Source: Campylobacteraceae bacterium (GTDB lineage Bacteria; Campylobacterota; Campylobacteria; Campylobacterales; Sulfurospirillaceae). From it: DNA of 15,337 nt. Of the stretch, positions 1-6,850 are shown piece by piece. The DNA lies in assembly GCA_027040375.1 (NCBI GenBank), contig JALUMJ010000012.1, positions 1 to 15,337 of the forward strand. The letters are read 5' to 3'. A program made the translations under genes and the position numbers. Every line of letters starts with the position of its first letter. Position 1 is the stretch's first letter. The notes beneath the pieces are model-generated. The model had not been told where the DNA came from. It saw nothing but the letters and a program-made list of their open reading frames with translations, and ran no database searches.

Positions 1-1
1 A

Positions 2-1105
2 GACAATAGCATAAAAGCAAATATAAATTATTCGTACTTGTATGATGATTATCAAGACAATTCAAATGCTCCACTAGGCTTAAATCATATTTCTACTCCT
101 CCCTTTTATATCCCGTATTATAGTTCAATTGCTAAAACTAATGAGCATTTGCTAGATACTCAAATAACAAAAAAATTAGAATTCAACAAGTTTTCGTTAT
201 TGCTTGGTTTTAGAAATAGATATAAAAAATTTGATACATATACACACACTAGAGACGGAATAAATGTTAAAAACAATAGCAACTACGATAGTGAAAATAT
301 CACTTCGTTTTTTGGTGAGATGGATTATTTACTTGATGAAAAAAATAGACTTATCTTATCTACGAGTGCAGAAAAGTATTTTGAAAATGCAAATGTTAAA
401 GATGAAACGATATATGGTGTAAGAATAGGGCATATATATAGTACAAATAATTTTACTCAAAAATCTTTTTTACTTTATGGACAGTTTAGGCCTAGTCCAT
501 ATGAACTTCTTGCTAATGATTCAATTAACCCTGGCTCAAATGATTTAGATTCAGAAAAGGCATATCTTATATCTACAAAATCTATTTGGAGGCATGAGGA
601 TTTAACTTTATCTTTGTTTCTTAGTAGAACGATTAGTAGCAATTTTATATACTTTGACTTTCATAATTATAAAAATATTAAAGATAGATTCACTTTTGAT
701 TCAATCTCTTTTAAAAGTAGCTATGTCCTAAATAATACAGATAAGATAGAGTCAAATTTTTGGGTACTTTTTGAAGACTATGGTAAAAACTCAAGTGATA
801 GGTATATAAATAGATATGGTGGATATCTAACTCTATTTAAAAAAATTGCAAAAATAGATACATATAATTCTATCGCATATAGAGATGGATATGATAGCGT
901 TTCTGCTGGTTGGAATTATAATCTAACTTTAAGCTATCCATACTCAAAGCATCTCTCTTTTTTCTTAAAAGGAGAAAATCTTTTCAAAGATGCTTTGAAA
1001 ACAAACTACAAGAGAATCAACCCATTAACACATTTGATTACAACACTTGATAATGTTTCTGTTTTTGACAGAACAGTTTGGTTTGGCATGGAGTATGAAT
1101 TTTGA
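2..1105 (+). CDS. TonB-dependent outer-membrane receptor, C-terminal part (5' end outside window)
   Basis: The reading frame is open from the left edge, so about 367 C-terminal residues of a longer protein are visible and the plug domain is missing. The sequence is rich in alternating aromatic/polar strands with polar loops, typical of an outer-membrane beta-barrel. Near the end it has a GENLFKDALKTNY stretch, which resembles the 'xNLFDxxY' penultimate-strand signature of TonB-dependent receptors. It ends in the aromatic signature MEYEF with the C-terminal Phe recognised by BAM. Such receptors import siderophores, metal complexes or cobalamin using TonB energy; the substrate cannot be told from this fragment. 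The stop codon overlaps the TTG start of the next gene, so it is probably co-transcribed with the small exported protein and the diguanylate cyclase. That raises a sensory role. An OmpA/porin barrel is a less likely alternative. Confidence 0.75.
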   Translation, partial: DNSIKANINYSYLYDDYQDNSNAPLGLNHISTPPFYIPYYSSIAKTNEHLLDTQITKKLEFNKFSLLLGFRNRYKKFDTYTHTRDGINVKNNSNYDSENITSFFGEMDYLLDEKNRLILSTSAEKYFENANVKDETIYGVRIGHIYSTNNFTQKSFLLYGQFRPSPYELLANDSINPGSNDLDSEKAYLISTKSIWRHEDLTLSLFLSRTISSNFIYFDFHNYKNIKDRFTFDSISFKSSYVLNNTDKIESNFWVLFEDYGKNSSDRYINRYGGYLTLFKKIAKIDTYNSIAYRDGYDSVSAGWNYNLTLSYPYSKHLSFFLKGENLFKDALKTNYKRINPLTHLITTLDNVSVFDRTVWFGMEYEF

Positions 1106-1515
1106 AATTATTTTTATTCTCCATCTTAATCATATCTTCACTTTTAGGTTCCAATGTAGAAAAGTTAGAAACTCAGATATTATCTTCAATTGCACACTCT
1201 TTAGTCCATAAAAAAAGTGTAAATATATGTATAAAAGATAAAAAATTTAAAAATATCAAAAAGTATGCGCAAAACATCAAGCTAGTTTCTTGTGCTAAAG
1301 CCGATATTGTATTTACTTCAAAAGATAGTGATATGAAAAGAAAATGCAAAACAAGTCTTATATTTTCCACTTCATATTATCTATATAAACATTCTCCTAT
1401 GATGGTTGGAGCATTTTTTTGGCAAAAAGGTAGACCAAATATAATATTTAGAGAAAAGCAACTTAAGCATTTGAATATTAAACTGCCTAAAAACTTTGAA
1501 AAATACATAGAATAG
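1102..1515 (+). CDS. small exported protein, YfiR-like in position and pattern
   Basis: A 137-residue protein starting at TTG, whose TTGA overlaps the receptor stop; a GGAG at 1090-1093 lies 8 nt upstream and supports this start. Residues 1-16 form a signal peptide (MKLFLFSILIISSLLG), so the product is probably periplasmic. The mature part is very basic. It holds three cysteines (in NICIKD, LVSCAKAD and KRKCKTS), an ADIVFTS strand, and a C-terminal pattern in which GAFFWQKGRPNIIF is followed by a K/L-rich helix. This recalls YfiR/DUF4154 proteins (an 'AD.vfls' strand, then a Gly-rich loop and a 'gr.rF.inl' strand), periplasmic repressors of a diguanylate cyclase. The next gene is a diguanylate cyclase with a periplasmic domain, so a similar regulatory role is inferred. 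The family assignment is weak, based on pattern and context only. Confidence 0.7.
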   Translation: MKLFLFSILIISSLLGSNVEKLETQILSSIAHSLVHKKSVNICIKDKKFKNIKKYAQNIKLVSCAKADIVFTSKDSDMKRKCKTSLIFSTSYYLYKHSPMMVGAFFWQKGRPNIIFREKQLKHLNIKLPKNFEKYIE

Positions 1516-1527
1516 GTATAGTTCTTC

Positions 1528-2673
1528 ATGAAAAAAATTAATTTTTCTATTAACTCTTTTTTCATTTTTATTTCCGTTATTTTTGTTGTGATGGTTGCTG
1601 GATTATTTTTTCAGTTTAACAGTGTTATCAATAAAACTAGCTCAGAGATTAACAAAATTGAGATAAACCGAGCCAATGCCTTAACTAGAAAACTTGTTTT
1701 ACATGTACGAAATAAAATCACAGGTAATTTTTCAATTTTATTAAAAGACAAGGCTCTTAGAAAAGTAATCTCGAATTTTTTATCTTTGTATATAACTGAT
1801 GAGTTTAAGTATATATATGTGATATATAAAGACAAGAAAGGCATATATCGATATTTGCTTGATGGTTCCGATAGCTTAGATAGAGGTGAATTTAAGCAAA
1901 AGTTTAACCCCTTATTGGAAAATTTATGGAAAAAGAGTTTTCAAATAGGTCGTCCAATGCATGGATTTCAAAGCAAAGCTGATGGTCTATGGATAACATA
2001 TTTACACCCTATCATGATAAATGGCAAGACAAGAGCAGTTTTGGCGGTTGATATCTCAACAAAGGAATATCAAAATTTAAATAATTTTTTAATTCCACTA
2101 TATGATTTTTTGAAAATATTTTTGTTTGTTATTACAGTCATTGTTTTAGTGGTTTTATCGCAGATGTATATGTTTTATAAGGAACGCAAAAAGAGTATTA
2201 TAGACCCTCTAACAAGATTACATAATAGAAACTATCTAAAAGAAATTTGGAATAAAATTAATCTTGAAAAAGTAGCTATCTTGATGCTAGATATAGACCA
2301 TTTTAAATCAGTAAATGACACATATGGTCATGATATTGGGGATGTAGTTTTAAGATCAATAGCCAAAAGATTAATGAGCGAAATAAGACTAGAAGATAGA
2401 GTTATAAGATATGGCGGAGAAGAGTTTTTAATCTTTTTAGAATGGCCAAAAAATGATGATGAAGTAATGCAAATATCCCAAAGAATTTGCAAAAGCATAG
2501 CAAATGATAAAATACGAATAAATGAAGATTTAAGTATCAATATTACTATATCTATAGGTGTAAATATAAATCCTAGCAATAGTGGAACTCTTAGGGAAGC
2601 CATCATTTTAGCAGATAAGATGCTATATACGGCAAAAAATGAAGGTAGAAATAGAGTTGCCTATTCAAAATAG
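1528..2673 (+). CDS. membrane-anchored diguanylate cyclase with periplasmic sensor domain
   Basis: A 381-residue protein that makes c-di-GMP from two GTP. TM1 is at about 10-30. A periplasmic domain follows at about 31-190; its central YIYVIYKDKKGIYRYLLDG strand and LWITYLHPIMINGK hairpin resemble a single-Cache/PAS-like fold. TM2 is at about 193-216, and a C-terminal GGDEF domain at about 222-381. The Mg/GTP-binding motif LDIDHFKSVND (254-264) and active site GGEEF (296-300) are intact, so catalysis is expected. RLED (287-290) lies at the correct spacing upstream to be an RxxD allosteric inhibitory site. There is no EAL domain. The gene lies 12 nt after the small exported protein; only a weak AGGT is seen upstream. 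Context suggests the periplasmic partner or the receptor controls its activity. The cyclase assignment is firm; the sensor fold is an inference. Confidence 0.92.
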   Translation: MKKINFSINSFFIFISVIFVVMVAGLFFQFNSVINKTSSEINKIEINRANALTRKLVLHVRNKITGNFSILLKDKALRKVISNFLSLYITDEFKYIYVIYKDKKGIYRYLLDGSDSLDRGEFKQKFNPLLENLWKKSFQIGRPMHGFQSKADGLWITYLHPIMINGKTRAVLAVDISTKEYQNLNNFLIPLYDFLKIFLFVITVIVLVVLSQMYMFYKERKKSIIDPLTRLHNRNYLKEIWNKINLEKVAILMLDIDHFKSVNDTYGHDIGDVVLRSIAKRLMSEIRLEDRVIRYGGEEFLIFLEWPKNDDEVMQISQRICKSIANDKIRINEDLSINITISIGVNINPSNSGTLREAIILADKMLYTAKNEGRNRVAYSK

Positions 2674-2678
2674 AATAG

Positions 2679-2703
2679 ACAGGTAGATTTGTAATCTACC
2701 TGT
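2679..2703. terminator. hairpin between convergent operons, probable bidirectional terminator
   Basis: A perfect 10-bp inverted repeat (ACAGGTAGAT / ATCTACCTGT) with a 5-nt loop fills the 35-nt gap between the stop codons of two convergent genes. The placement and symmetry suit a terminator working in both directions. U-tracts are weak: the minus-strand side runs into CTATTCTATTTTG, and the plus side has TGTAGTTATAAATTTTTT only further on. Confidence 0.7.
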
Positions 2704-2708
2704 TGTAG

Positions 2709-3179
2709 TTATAAATTTTTTAGAGTTCTTTCAAAATCTCCTGCGATTTCCTCACTAGCTTTTGCTACATCACTACTAGTAACATCTATCCAATGGATAA
2801 AAAGAGTGTCATCTTGCACATCCATCGTGATAGTCCCTGGAGTTAGAGTGATGCTGTTGGCTAGCATTAGTTTTTTATAATCCTCTTTTAGCTCAGTTTT
2901 AATCGCAACAATTCCTGGGTTTATCGGAAGTTTAGGGTCGATTACTCTTTTTGCTACATCCCAATTTGCTAAAAACAAGGCTTTTAAAAATGTCACAATA
3001 TATATAATATATGCAATCGGTCTAAATCTAAAATTATCGCTACTTGGATAATTTCTTACATATAATATCGCCAAAACAAGAGAGACAACAAAACCAGTTG
3101 TAACTTCTTGCACACTAAAACTCATAGTTAATCCAAGCCAAATTATAAATAAAAATATAGTCCAAAATATAATTCTCAT
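2709..3179 (-). CDS. MnhE/MrpE-family subunit (MbxA-like), last gene of the MBX-type operon
   Basis: A 156-residue membrane protein. Two or three hydrophobic segments occupy about residues 1-80. A cytoplasmic domain follows with the family hallmark NSITLTPGT, then TMDVQDDTLFIHW. This is the MrpE/MnhE fold of multisubunit Na+/H+ antiporters, present as MbhA/MbxA in archaeal membrane-bound hydrogenase and sulfur-reductase complexes. It belongs to the membrane arm and its precise role is structural. The start ATG overlaps the previous stop by 4 nt (ATGA), so it is translationally coupled to the NuoI-like gene. Its position is odd: in Mrp operons this gene lies next to mnhF/G, and in Pyrococcus mbx it comes first, whereas here it is last and separated from mnhF by eleven genes. 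The family call is firm. Confidence 0.92.
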   Translation of the reverse strand: MRIIFWTIFLFIIWLGLTMSFSVQEVTTGFVVSLVLAILYVRNYPSSDNFRFRPIAYIIYIVTFLKALFLANWDVAKRVIDPKLPINPGIVAIKTELKEDYKKLMLANSITLTPGTITMDVQDDTLFIHWIDVTSSDVAKASEEIAGDFERTLKNL

Positions 3180-3586
3180 GATACTTCCTCTCCTATACTT
3201 TTATGATTTTTTGGCATATATAAAAAATTATCTGGATTACTGTCTGCATGTGTACATATATTGTCAAGTTTCAATGAATCAGGAGGGCATACATCAGTGC
3301 AAAGTGAGCACCAACAGCATCTTCCGTAATCGATTCTTGGCACGCAACCACTTGTGTTTTTTATATTATACTCAATATCTGGATGAACCATATCAATCGC
3401 ATCATTCATACATACTTCTTCACAACTTGCACAGCCTATGCAGGTTTCTAAGTTATTTATATGAAAACCTCTATATCCAAGAGGAATATCTTTTTTAACC
3501 GCAGGATATGTAATCGTTTTAGGATGCTCAAAGAGAGTCCCTATCGCGCTAAGTGGTGACAATACACCTTTTACATCTATAGCCAT
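3176..3586 (-). CDS. NuoI/MbxN-like 2[4Fe-4S] ferredoxin subunit
   Basis: A 136-residue protein with two complete [4Fe-4S] motifs: Cys49-52-55-59 (CIGCASCEEVC) and Cys90-93-96-100 (CCWCSLCTDVCP). This matches the NuoI/HycF/MbxN electron-input subunit that wires a soluble donor to the NuoB-like cluster. Additional cysteines (81, 91, 111) are present. The start at 3586 is preferred because AAGGGAG lies about 6 nt upstream. An in-frame ATG at 3622 would lengthen the overlap with the upstream gene and has no comparable ribosome-binding site. No NADH-oxidising subunits are encoded nearby, so reduced ferredoxin, or an unlinked NAD(P)H module, is the likely donor (inference). It overlaps the MnhE gene by ATGA. 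Confidence 0.93.
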   Translation of the reverse strand: MAIDVKGVLSPLSAIGTLFEHPKTITYPAVKKDIPLGYRGFHINNLETCIGCASCEEVCMNDAIDMVHPDIEYNIKNTSGCVPRIDYGRCCWCSLCTDVCPPDSLKLDNICTHADSNPDNFLYMPKNHKSIGEEVS

Positions 3587-3597
3587 AATCTGCTCCC

Positions 3598-4713
3598 TTA
3601 TCTTTCTATTTCTGGTGGGCATATACCCAACGAATTCATGGTCATCGCAACATCAGATAACTGTGAATCTACTAGTAACTTTTCAAGCAAAGTATATGCA
3701 TGCACCAAAGATGGCCCTCGTACTTGCATTCTTCTAATTTTCTCACTTCCATCTCCTGCCATATAGTAACTCATTGCACCTCTTGCACTCTCTGTTTGCA
3801 CATAAGTATCGTCTGCTGGAAGTTTAAATTTTCTATGTTTTGGAATCTTTTGCAAGATATCACCCTCACTTGGCATTTGCTTGATAATTTGTCTTAAAAT
3901 TTTTATAGATTGCAACATTTCATCTCTTCTAACCAGTGCCCTCGCATACACATCTCCATCACTTTGCACTGGTATATCAAAATCAAGTTTATCATACATC
4001 AAGTACGGCATATCTTTTCTTACATCTTTTTTTATACCACAACCACGCATAACTTGACCAACATATGCATTTTTGATTACATCATCCGCATTTACTATGC
4101 CAACACCGATAGCTCTTTTTTTGAAGATTATATTATCAAAAAAAGTGTTATTGTAAACTATAATTCGTTTTTCATAATAATCAAGAAGATCAGACAACCT
4201 ACTAAGAAAACCTTCTGGCAAATCTCTTCTGACGCCCCCTGGGAAAGCATACATGTGGTAAACTCTACCACCAGTTAACTCTTCAAAAAGGTCTAACATA
4301 TAATCTCTATCGCAAACAGACCATTGAGGTATGAGTCCAAGCCCTATAGAGCCAGCTTGTCCACCCATCCATAAAAACATGGTTGCCAATCTTTGCATCT
4401 CAAGCACCATAGTTCTTATATATTTTGCTTTTTCGCTGATTTCAAGTCCAGTCAAATTTTCAACTGCTCTTGCAAAATTTTCTTCATTTGGATCAGGTTC
4501 TGGTACACAGATTCTACAGACTATCGTAAAAGCTTGTACAACAGTTCGTCTTTCGACTAATTTTTCAAATCCTCTGTGAAGATAACCTACATGTGTTTGT
4601 GCCCTTTTTATAGTTTCACCAAGTAAGTCAAGCTCTACACTCATATTTCCAGTGATTCCAGGATGCTGAGGACCATGAAATATCTTAATAGTATTTTCTA
4701 AATCATTCTTCAT
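3598..4713 (-). CDS. NuoD/[NiFe]-hydrogenase large-subunit-like protein lacking a NiFe site (MbxL-like)
   Basis: A 371-residue homologue of NuoD and of group 4 hydrogenase large subunits. It has the family N-terminus FHGPQHPG (12-19) and the HVGYLHRGFEKL loop (41-52) that packs near the proximal cluster. Using the invariant Arg67 as anchor, the hydrogenase motif R-x-C-G-x-C reads R67-I-C69-V-P-E72. Using the terminal Arg371, the C-terminal DPCxxC reads C365-P-P-E368. Each CxxC has therefore become CxPE, so a NiFe centre cannot be bound normally. NuoD itself has neither Cys pair, so this is also not a complex I NuoD. The pattern fits MbxL/Ehr-type (energy-converting hydrogenase-related) subunits. 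Cys66 is a further non-standard cysteine where hydrogenases have Glu or Asp. A ribosome-binding site AAGAGGTG precedes the start. It partners the NuoB-like subunit in the peripheral arm. Confidence 0.93.
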   Translation of the reverse strand: MKNDLENTIKIFHGPQHPGITGNMSVELDLLGETIKRAQTHVGYLHRGFEKLVERRTVVQAFTIVCRICVPEPDPNEENFARAVENLTGLEISEKAKYIRTMVLEMQRLATMFLWMGGQAGSIGLGLIPQWSVCDRDYMLDLFEELTGGRVYHMYAFPGGVRRDLPEGFLSRLSDLLDYYEKRIIVYNNTFFDNIIFKKRAIGVGIVNADDVIKNAYVGQVMRGCGIKKDVRKDMPYLMYDKLDFDIPVQSDGDVYARALVRRDEMLQSIKILRQIIKQMPSEGDILQKIPKHRKFKLPADDTYVQTESARGAMSYYMAGDGSEKIRRMQVRGPSLVHAYTLLEKLLVDSQLSDVAMTMNSLGICPPEIER

Positions 4714-5314
4714 TTTGCACCTCTTGGCTTGGATTATTTTGTGTTTCTAATTCTGCTTTTGCAGCAGCTTCTTGCTCAGCTTTTAATTTTGCTGCTTTTT
4801 TTGCTTCTCTTTTCTTTTTCATCTCTACTTTTGCATCGAGTGCATCATCTCTTTGTCCACGAAAAGGATTCATATCATTTACATATTGAAGTGTATCAAA
4901 GTCTCTTCTTAGTGGCGGTATATTGTCCCAATACTCCAATGCAAAATCGATGAGAGTAGGGTGTCCTGGAAAATCTACACCAAACATTTCATGCATTTCT
5001 CTTTCCATTATCTCAGCTTGAGGCCAAAATGTATGTATAGAAGGCAAACTTGCATTTTCTCGCTCAATACTTGTTTGAACCATGACAACATGGTCTCTTT
5101 TTGGAGTTAATAAACAATAAGTGATAACAAAATTTCCTTCTTCTAAGTCGTCTCTACAATTGATAGAATCAAGCGTGATATATCCAAACTCATTTAAAAA
5201 ACTAAGTAGGAGAGATTCAAGTTGTTCTTTTTTTACCTCTACTTTATATAGATAATCTTGCTTTTGAACAAGTTCAAGTGATAATTTTTCTAATTTAGAT
5301 ATTAATTCTATCAT
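4703..5314 (-). CDS. NuoC-like 30-kDa subunit (MbxK-like) with charged C-terminal tail
   Basis: A 203-residue protein. The respiratory-chain 30-kDa signature lies at about residues 84-119: ERENASLPSIHTFWP, then MEREMHEMFGVDFPGHP. This marks the NuoC/HycE-N/MbxK subunit that scaffolds the NuoB- and NuoD-like subunits. Residues 1-35 are charged and helical. After the conserved core (to about 153) comes an unusual tail of roughly 45 residues rich in Lys, Glu, Ala and Gln (KKKREAKKAAKLKAEQEAAA), predicted to be helical or disordered. The start ATG overlaps the NuoB-like stop as ATGA, and the end overlaps the NuoD-like gene by 11 nt, so the three peripheral-arm subunits are translationally coupled. 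The family call is firm; the role of the tail is unknown. Confidence 0.93.
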   Translation of the reverse strand: MIELISKLEKLSLELVQKQDYLYKVEVKKEQLESLLLSFLNEFGYITLDSINCRDDLEEGNFVITYCLLTPKRDHVVMVQTSIERENASLPSIHTFWPQAEIMEREMHEMFGVDFPGHPTLIDFALEYWDNIPPLRRDFDTLQYVNDMNPFRGQRDDALDAKVEMKKKREAKKAAKLKAEQEAAAKAELETQNNPSQEVQNEE

Positions 5315-5946
5315 ACTTCACTCCCATTTTCAAGATTATACCAGTCGGTTTCGTAAGAAGGATCAACATGATTTCCAAGTACTCTTTTTTGGTTTTTCTT
5401 ATAAAAATCAAGGTTTTCATCATACTTTTCCCAACCAGCTTTTTCCCCATTTTTGATTCTTTTTTGAAGAAGAGAAAAACCGTCTATGACTGCCTCTGGT
5501 CTTGGCATACAACCTACAACAGAGACATCAACAGGCAAATAATCATCAAGTTTTTTTATAGTATTGTATGAATCCCAATACATTCCACCATTTATCGGGC
5601 AACTTCCTAGTGTGATTATGTATTTTGGTTTTTGCATTTGCTCATAAGTTCGTATAACCCTTCTTAGGGTTTTATATGCCAAATATCCAGATAATATAAT
5701 CAAATCAGCTTGTCTTGGCGTGGCAACACCAACAACTCCCATCCGTTCAGCATCATATCTACTTGTAAATGTAGGCGGCATCTCTATAGCGCCACAGCCT
5801 GTGCCGTATGCCACTACAAATATACTTCTACTTCTAAACCACGCAGCTGCTTTTTCCATCACAGAATGAGTATTTTGTGTTCCACTCTCTTCTAGCTTAC
5901 ACTTTAGACTATCGTCTAAATCACAGCCATGAAAACCACTTTCCAT
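5311..5946 (-). CDS. NuoB/hydrogenase small-subunit-like Fe-S protein with three-Cys cluster site (MbxJ-like)
   Basis: A 211-residue homologue of NuoB and of group 4 hydrogenase small subunits. With the start at 5946, the family motifs are GTGC51-GAIEMPP, GSC116-PINGG and GC146-MPRPEA. NuoB has tandem Cys-Cys followed by AIE; here the second Cys is Gly52, leaving three canonical ligands. A site-differentiated, three-Cys [4Fe-4S] cluster has been proposed as the catalytic centre of archaeal MBS. Two extra N-terminal cysteines (8 and 16) might substitute as ligands, so this is not proof. Start choice: AAAGGGGAG precedes two adjacent ATG codons. The second (5946) has the better spacing; 5949 and an in-frame TTG at 5964 are alternatives. 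No maturation-protease tail is expected. The gene overlaps the NuoC-like gene by ATGA. Confidence 0.92.
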   Translation of the reverse strand: MESGFHGCDLDDSLKCKLEESGTQNTHSVMEKAAAWFRSRSIFVVAYGTGCGAIEMPPTFTSRYDAERMGVVGVATPRQADLIILSGYLAYKTLRRVIRTYEQMQKPKYIITLGSCPINGGMYWDSYNTIKKLDDYLPVDVSVVGCMPRPEAVIDGFSLLQKRIKNGEKAGWEKYDENLDFYKKNQKRVLGNHVDPSYETDWYNLENGSEV

Positions 5947-5956
5947 CATCTCCCCT

Positions 5957-6850
5957 TTATCCAAACCAAATAATTCTAACCAATCCGATTACTCCGATTA
6001 GTGTAGGTATCTTCATTAAAAAATCAACAGCTTGCTCTACTTTGTATCTACCATAAACAATGCCTATAAAAATAATAGTTATAAAAATAGCAAATGTTTT
6101 TATCACTAACATCCATAATGAATCAGCACCACCTAAAAATAAATCTATAATCAAAACAAGTTTAGCAAAGGCAAATATAGAACCTTGTGACATAAGCAAT
6201 GCTAAGAATTTACCACTAAATTCAGTCCTAGGTCCAGAATAAACCTCTTGAGGGGCTCCTGGTATATCAAATGGAGAAGCTCCAAAAAAACCAACCATAG
6301 ATATCATAGCTGCTATAAATAAAAATGGATGAACCAAGATATTTAAACCAGTAGTTTTTTGCAAATCTATGATATGTACTATATCGCTACTGTTTGATGC
6401 AATTATCAAACCAACTACAGCTATATAAAATGGAAGCTCCAAGCCTATGAGCCTTGTAAGACCTCTTACAACTCCCATAACACCAAATGGATTTCCACCC
6501 GTCCCAACGGCTAAAGCATTGCCCAATGGTCCTAAAACCATAAGATATAGCAGTAAAAACAGATTTCCTTGTGTTGTGACGCTTCTTAAAAAATCACTAT
6601 CGCTAAAAACAGGGACGAGTATGAGTGTTAAAACTGCTCCTGTTGCCATGATTACAGGTCCAAGATAAAACATCCAGCCGTAACTTACTGAATTTTTTTT
6701 AGAAAATAGCTTAATGCTATCATAAAATGTTTGATATACCGTTGGACCATATCTACCTTGAATTCTAGCTGTTATATTTCGATATAAACCCATATAGATA
6801 AAACCAACAACATATGCTAGCATGATAAGTAATATAATTTGAAAAATCAT
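5957..6850 (-). CDS. NuoH-like membrane subunit (MbxM-like)
   Basis: A 297-residue protein with about eight transmembrane segments, of the NuoH/HycD/MbhM/MbxM family. This subunit anchors the peripheral Fe-S arm to the membrane arm and carries the coupling channel. Visible family motifs are RIQGRYGP (29-36) in the first cytoplasmic loop, a conserved Glu138 in GLELP within a membrane helix, and the long loop ASPFDIPGAPQEV followed by SGPRTEFSG (191-213) with Glu202 and Glu210. This loop contacts the NuoB/NuoD pair in complex I relatives. Its start codon overlaps the stop of the upstream 590-residue antiporter gene (TAATG). Length and motifs are normal. Confidence 0.94.
   Translation of the reverse strand: MIFQIILLIMLAYVVGFIYMGLYRNITARIQGRYGPTVYQTFYDSIKLFSKKNSVSYGWMFYLGPVIMATGAVLTLILVPVFSDSDFLRSVTTQGNLFLLLYLMVLGPLGNALAVGTGGNPFGVMGVVRGLTRLIGLELPFYIAVVGLIIASNSSDIVHIIDLQKTTGLNILVHPFLFIAAMISMVGFFGASPFDIPGAPQEVYSGPRTEFSGKFLALLMSQGSIFAFAKLVLIIDLFLGGADSLWMLVIKTFAIFITIIFIGIVYGRYKVEQAVDFLMKIPTLIGVIGLVRIIWFG

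Noticed and set aside
3587..3622. Longer start for the NuoI-like protein
   Set aside because: The AAGGGAG ribosome-binding site fits the ATG at 3586. The extra 12 residues would be read through the end of the NuoD-like gene.
3910..4278. 122-codon open frame on the + strand opposite the NuoD-like gene
   Set aside because: It is antisense to a clearly conserved gene, its composition is the His/Ile/Tyr-rich pattern of reverse-strand frames, and no family is recognisable.
3598..5946. Group 4 [NiFe] hydrogenase catalytic pair
   Set aside because: The large subunit keeps only two of the four NiFe-binding cysteines (the second of each pair is Glu), and no Hyp or protease maturation genes are in the window.
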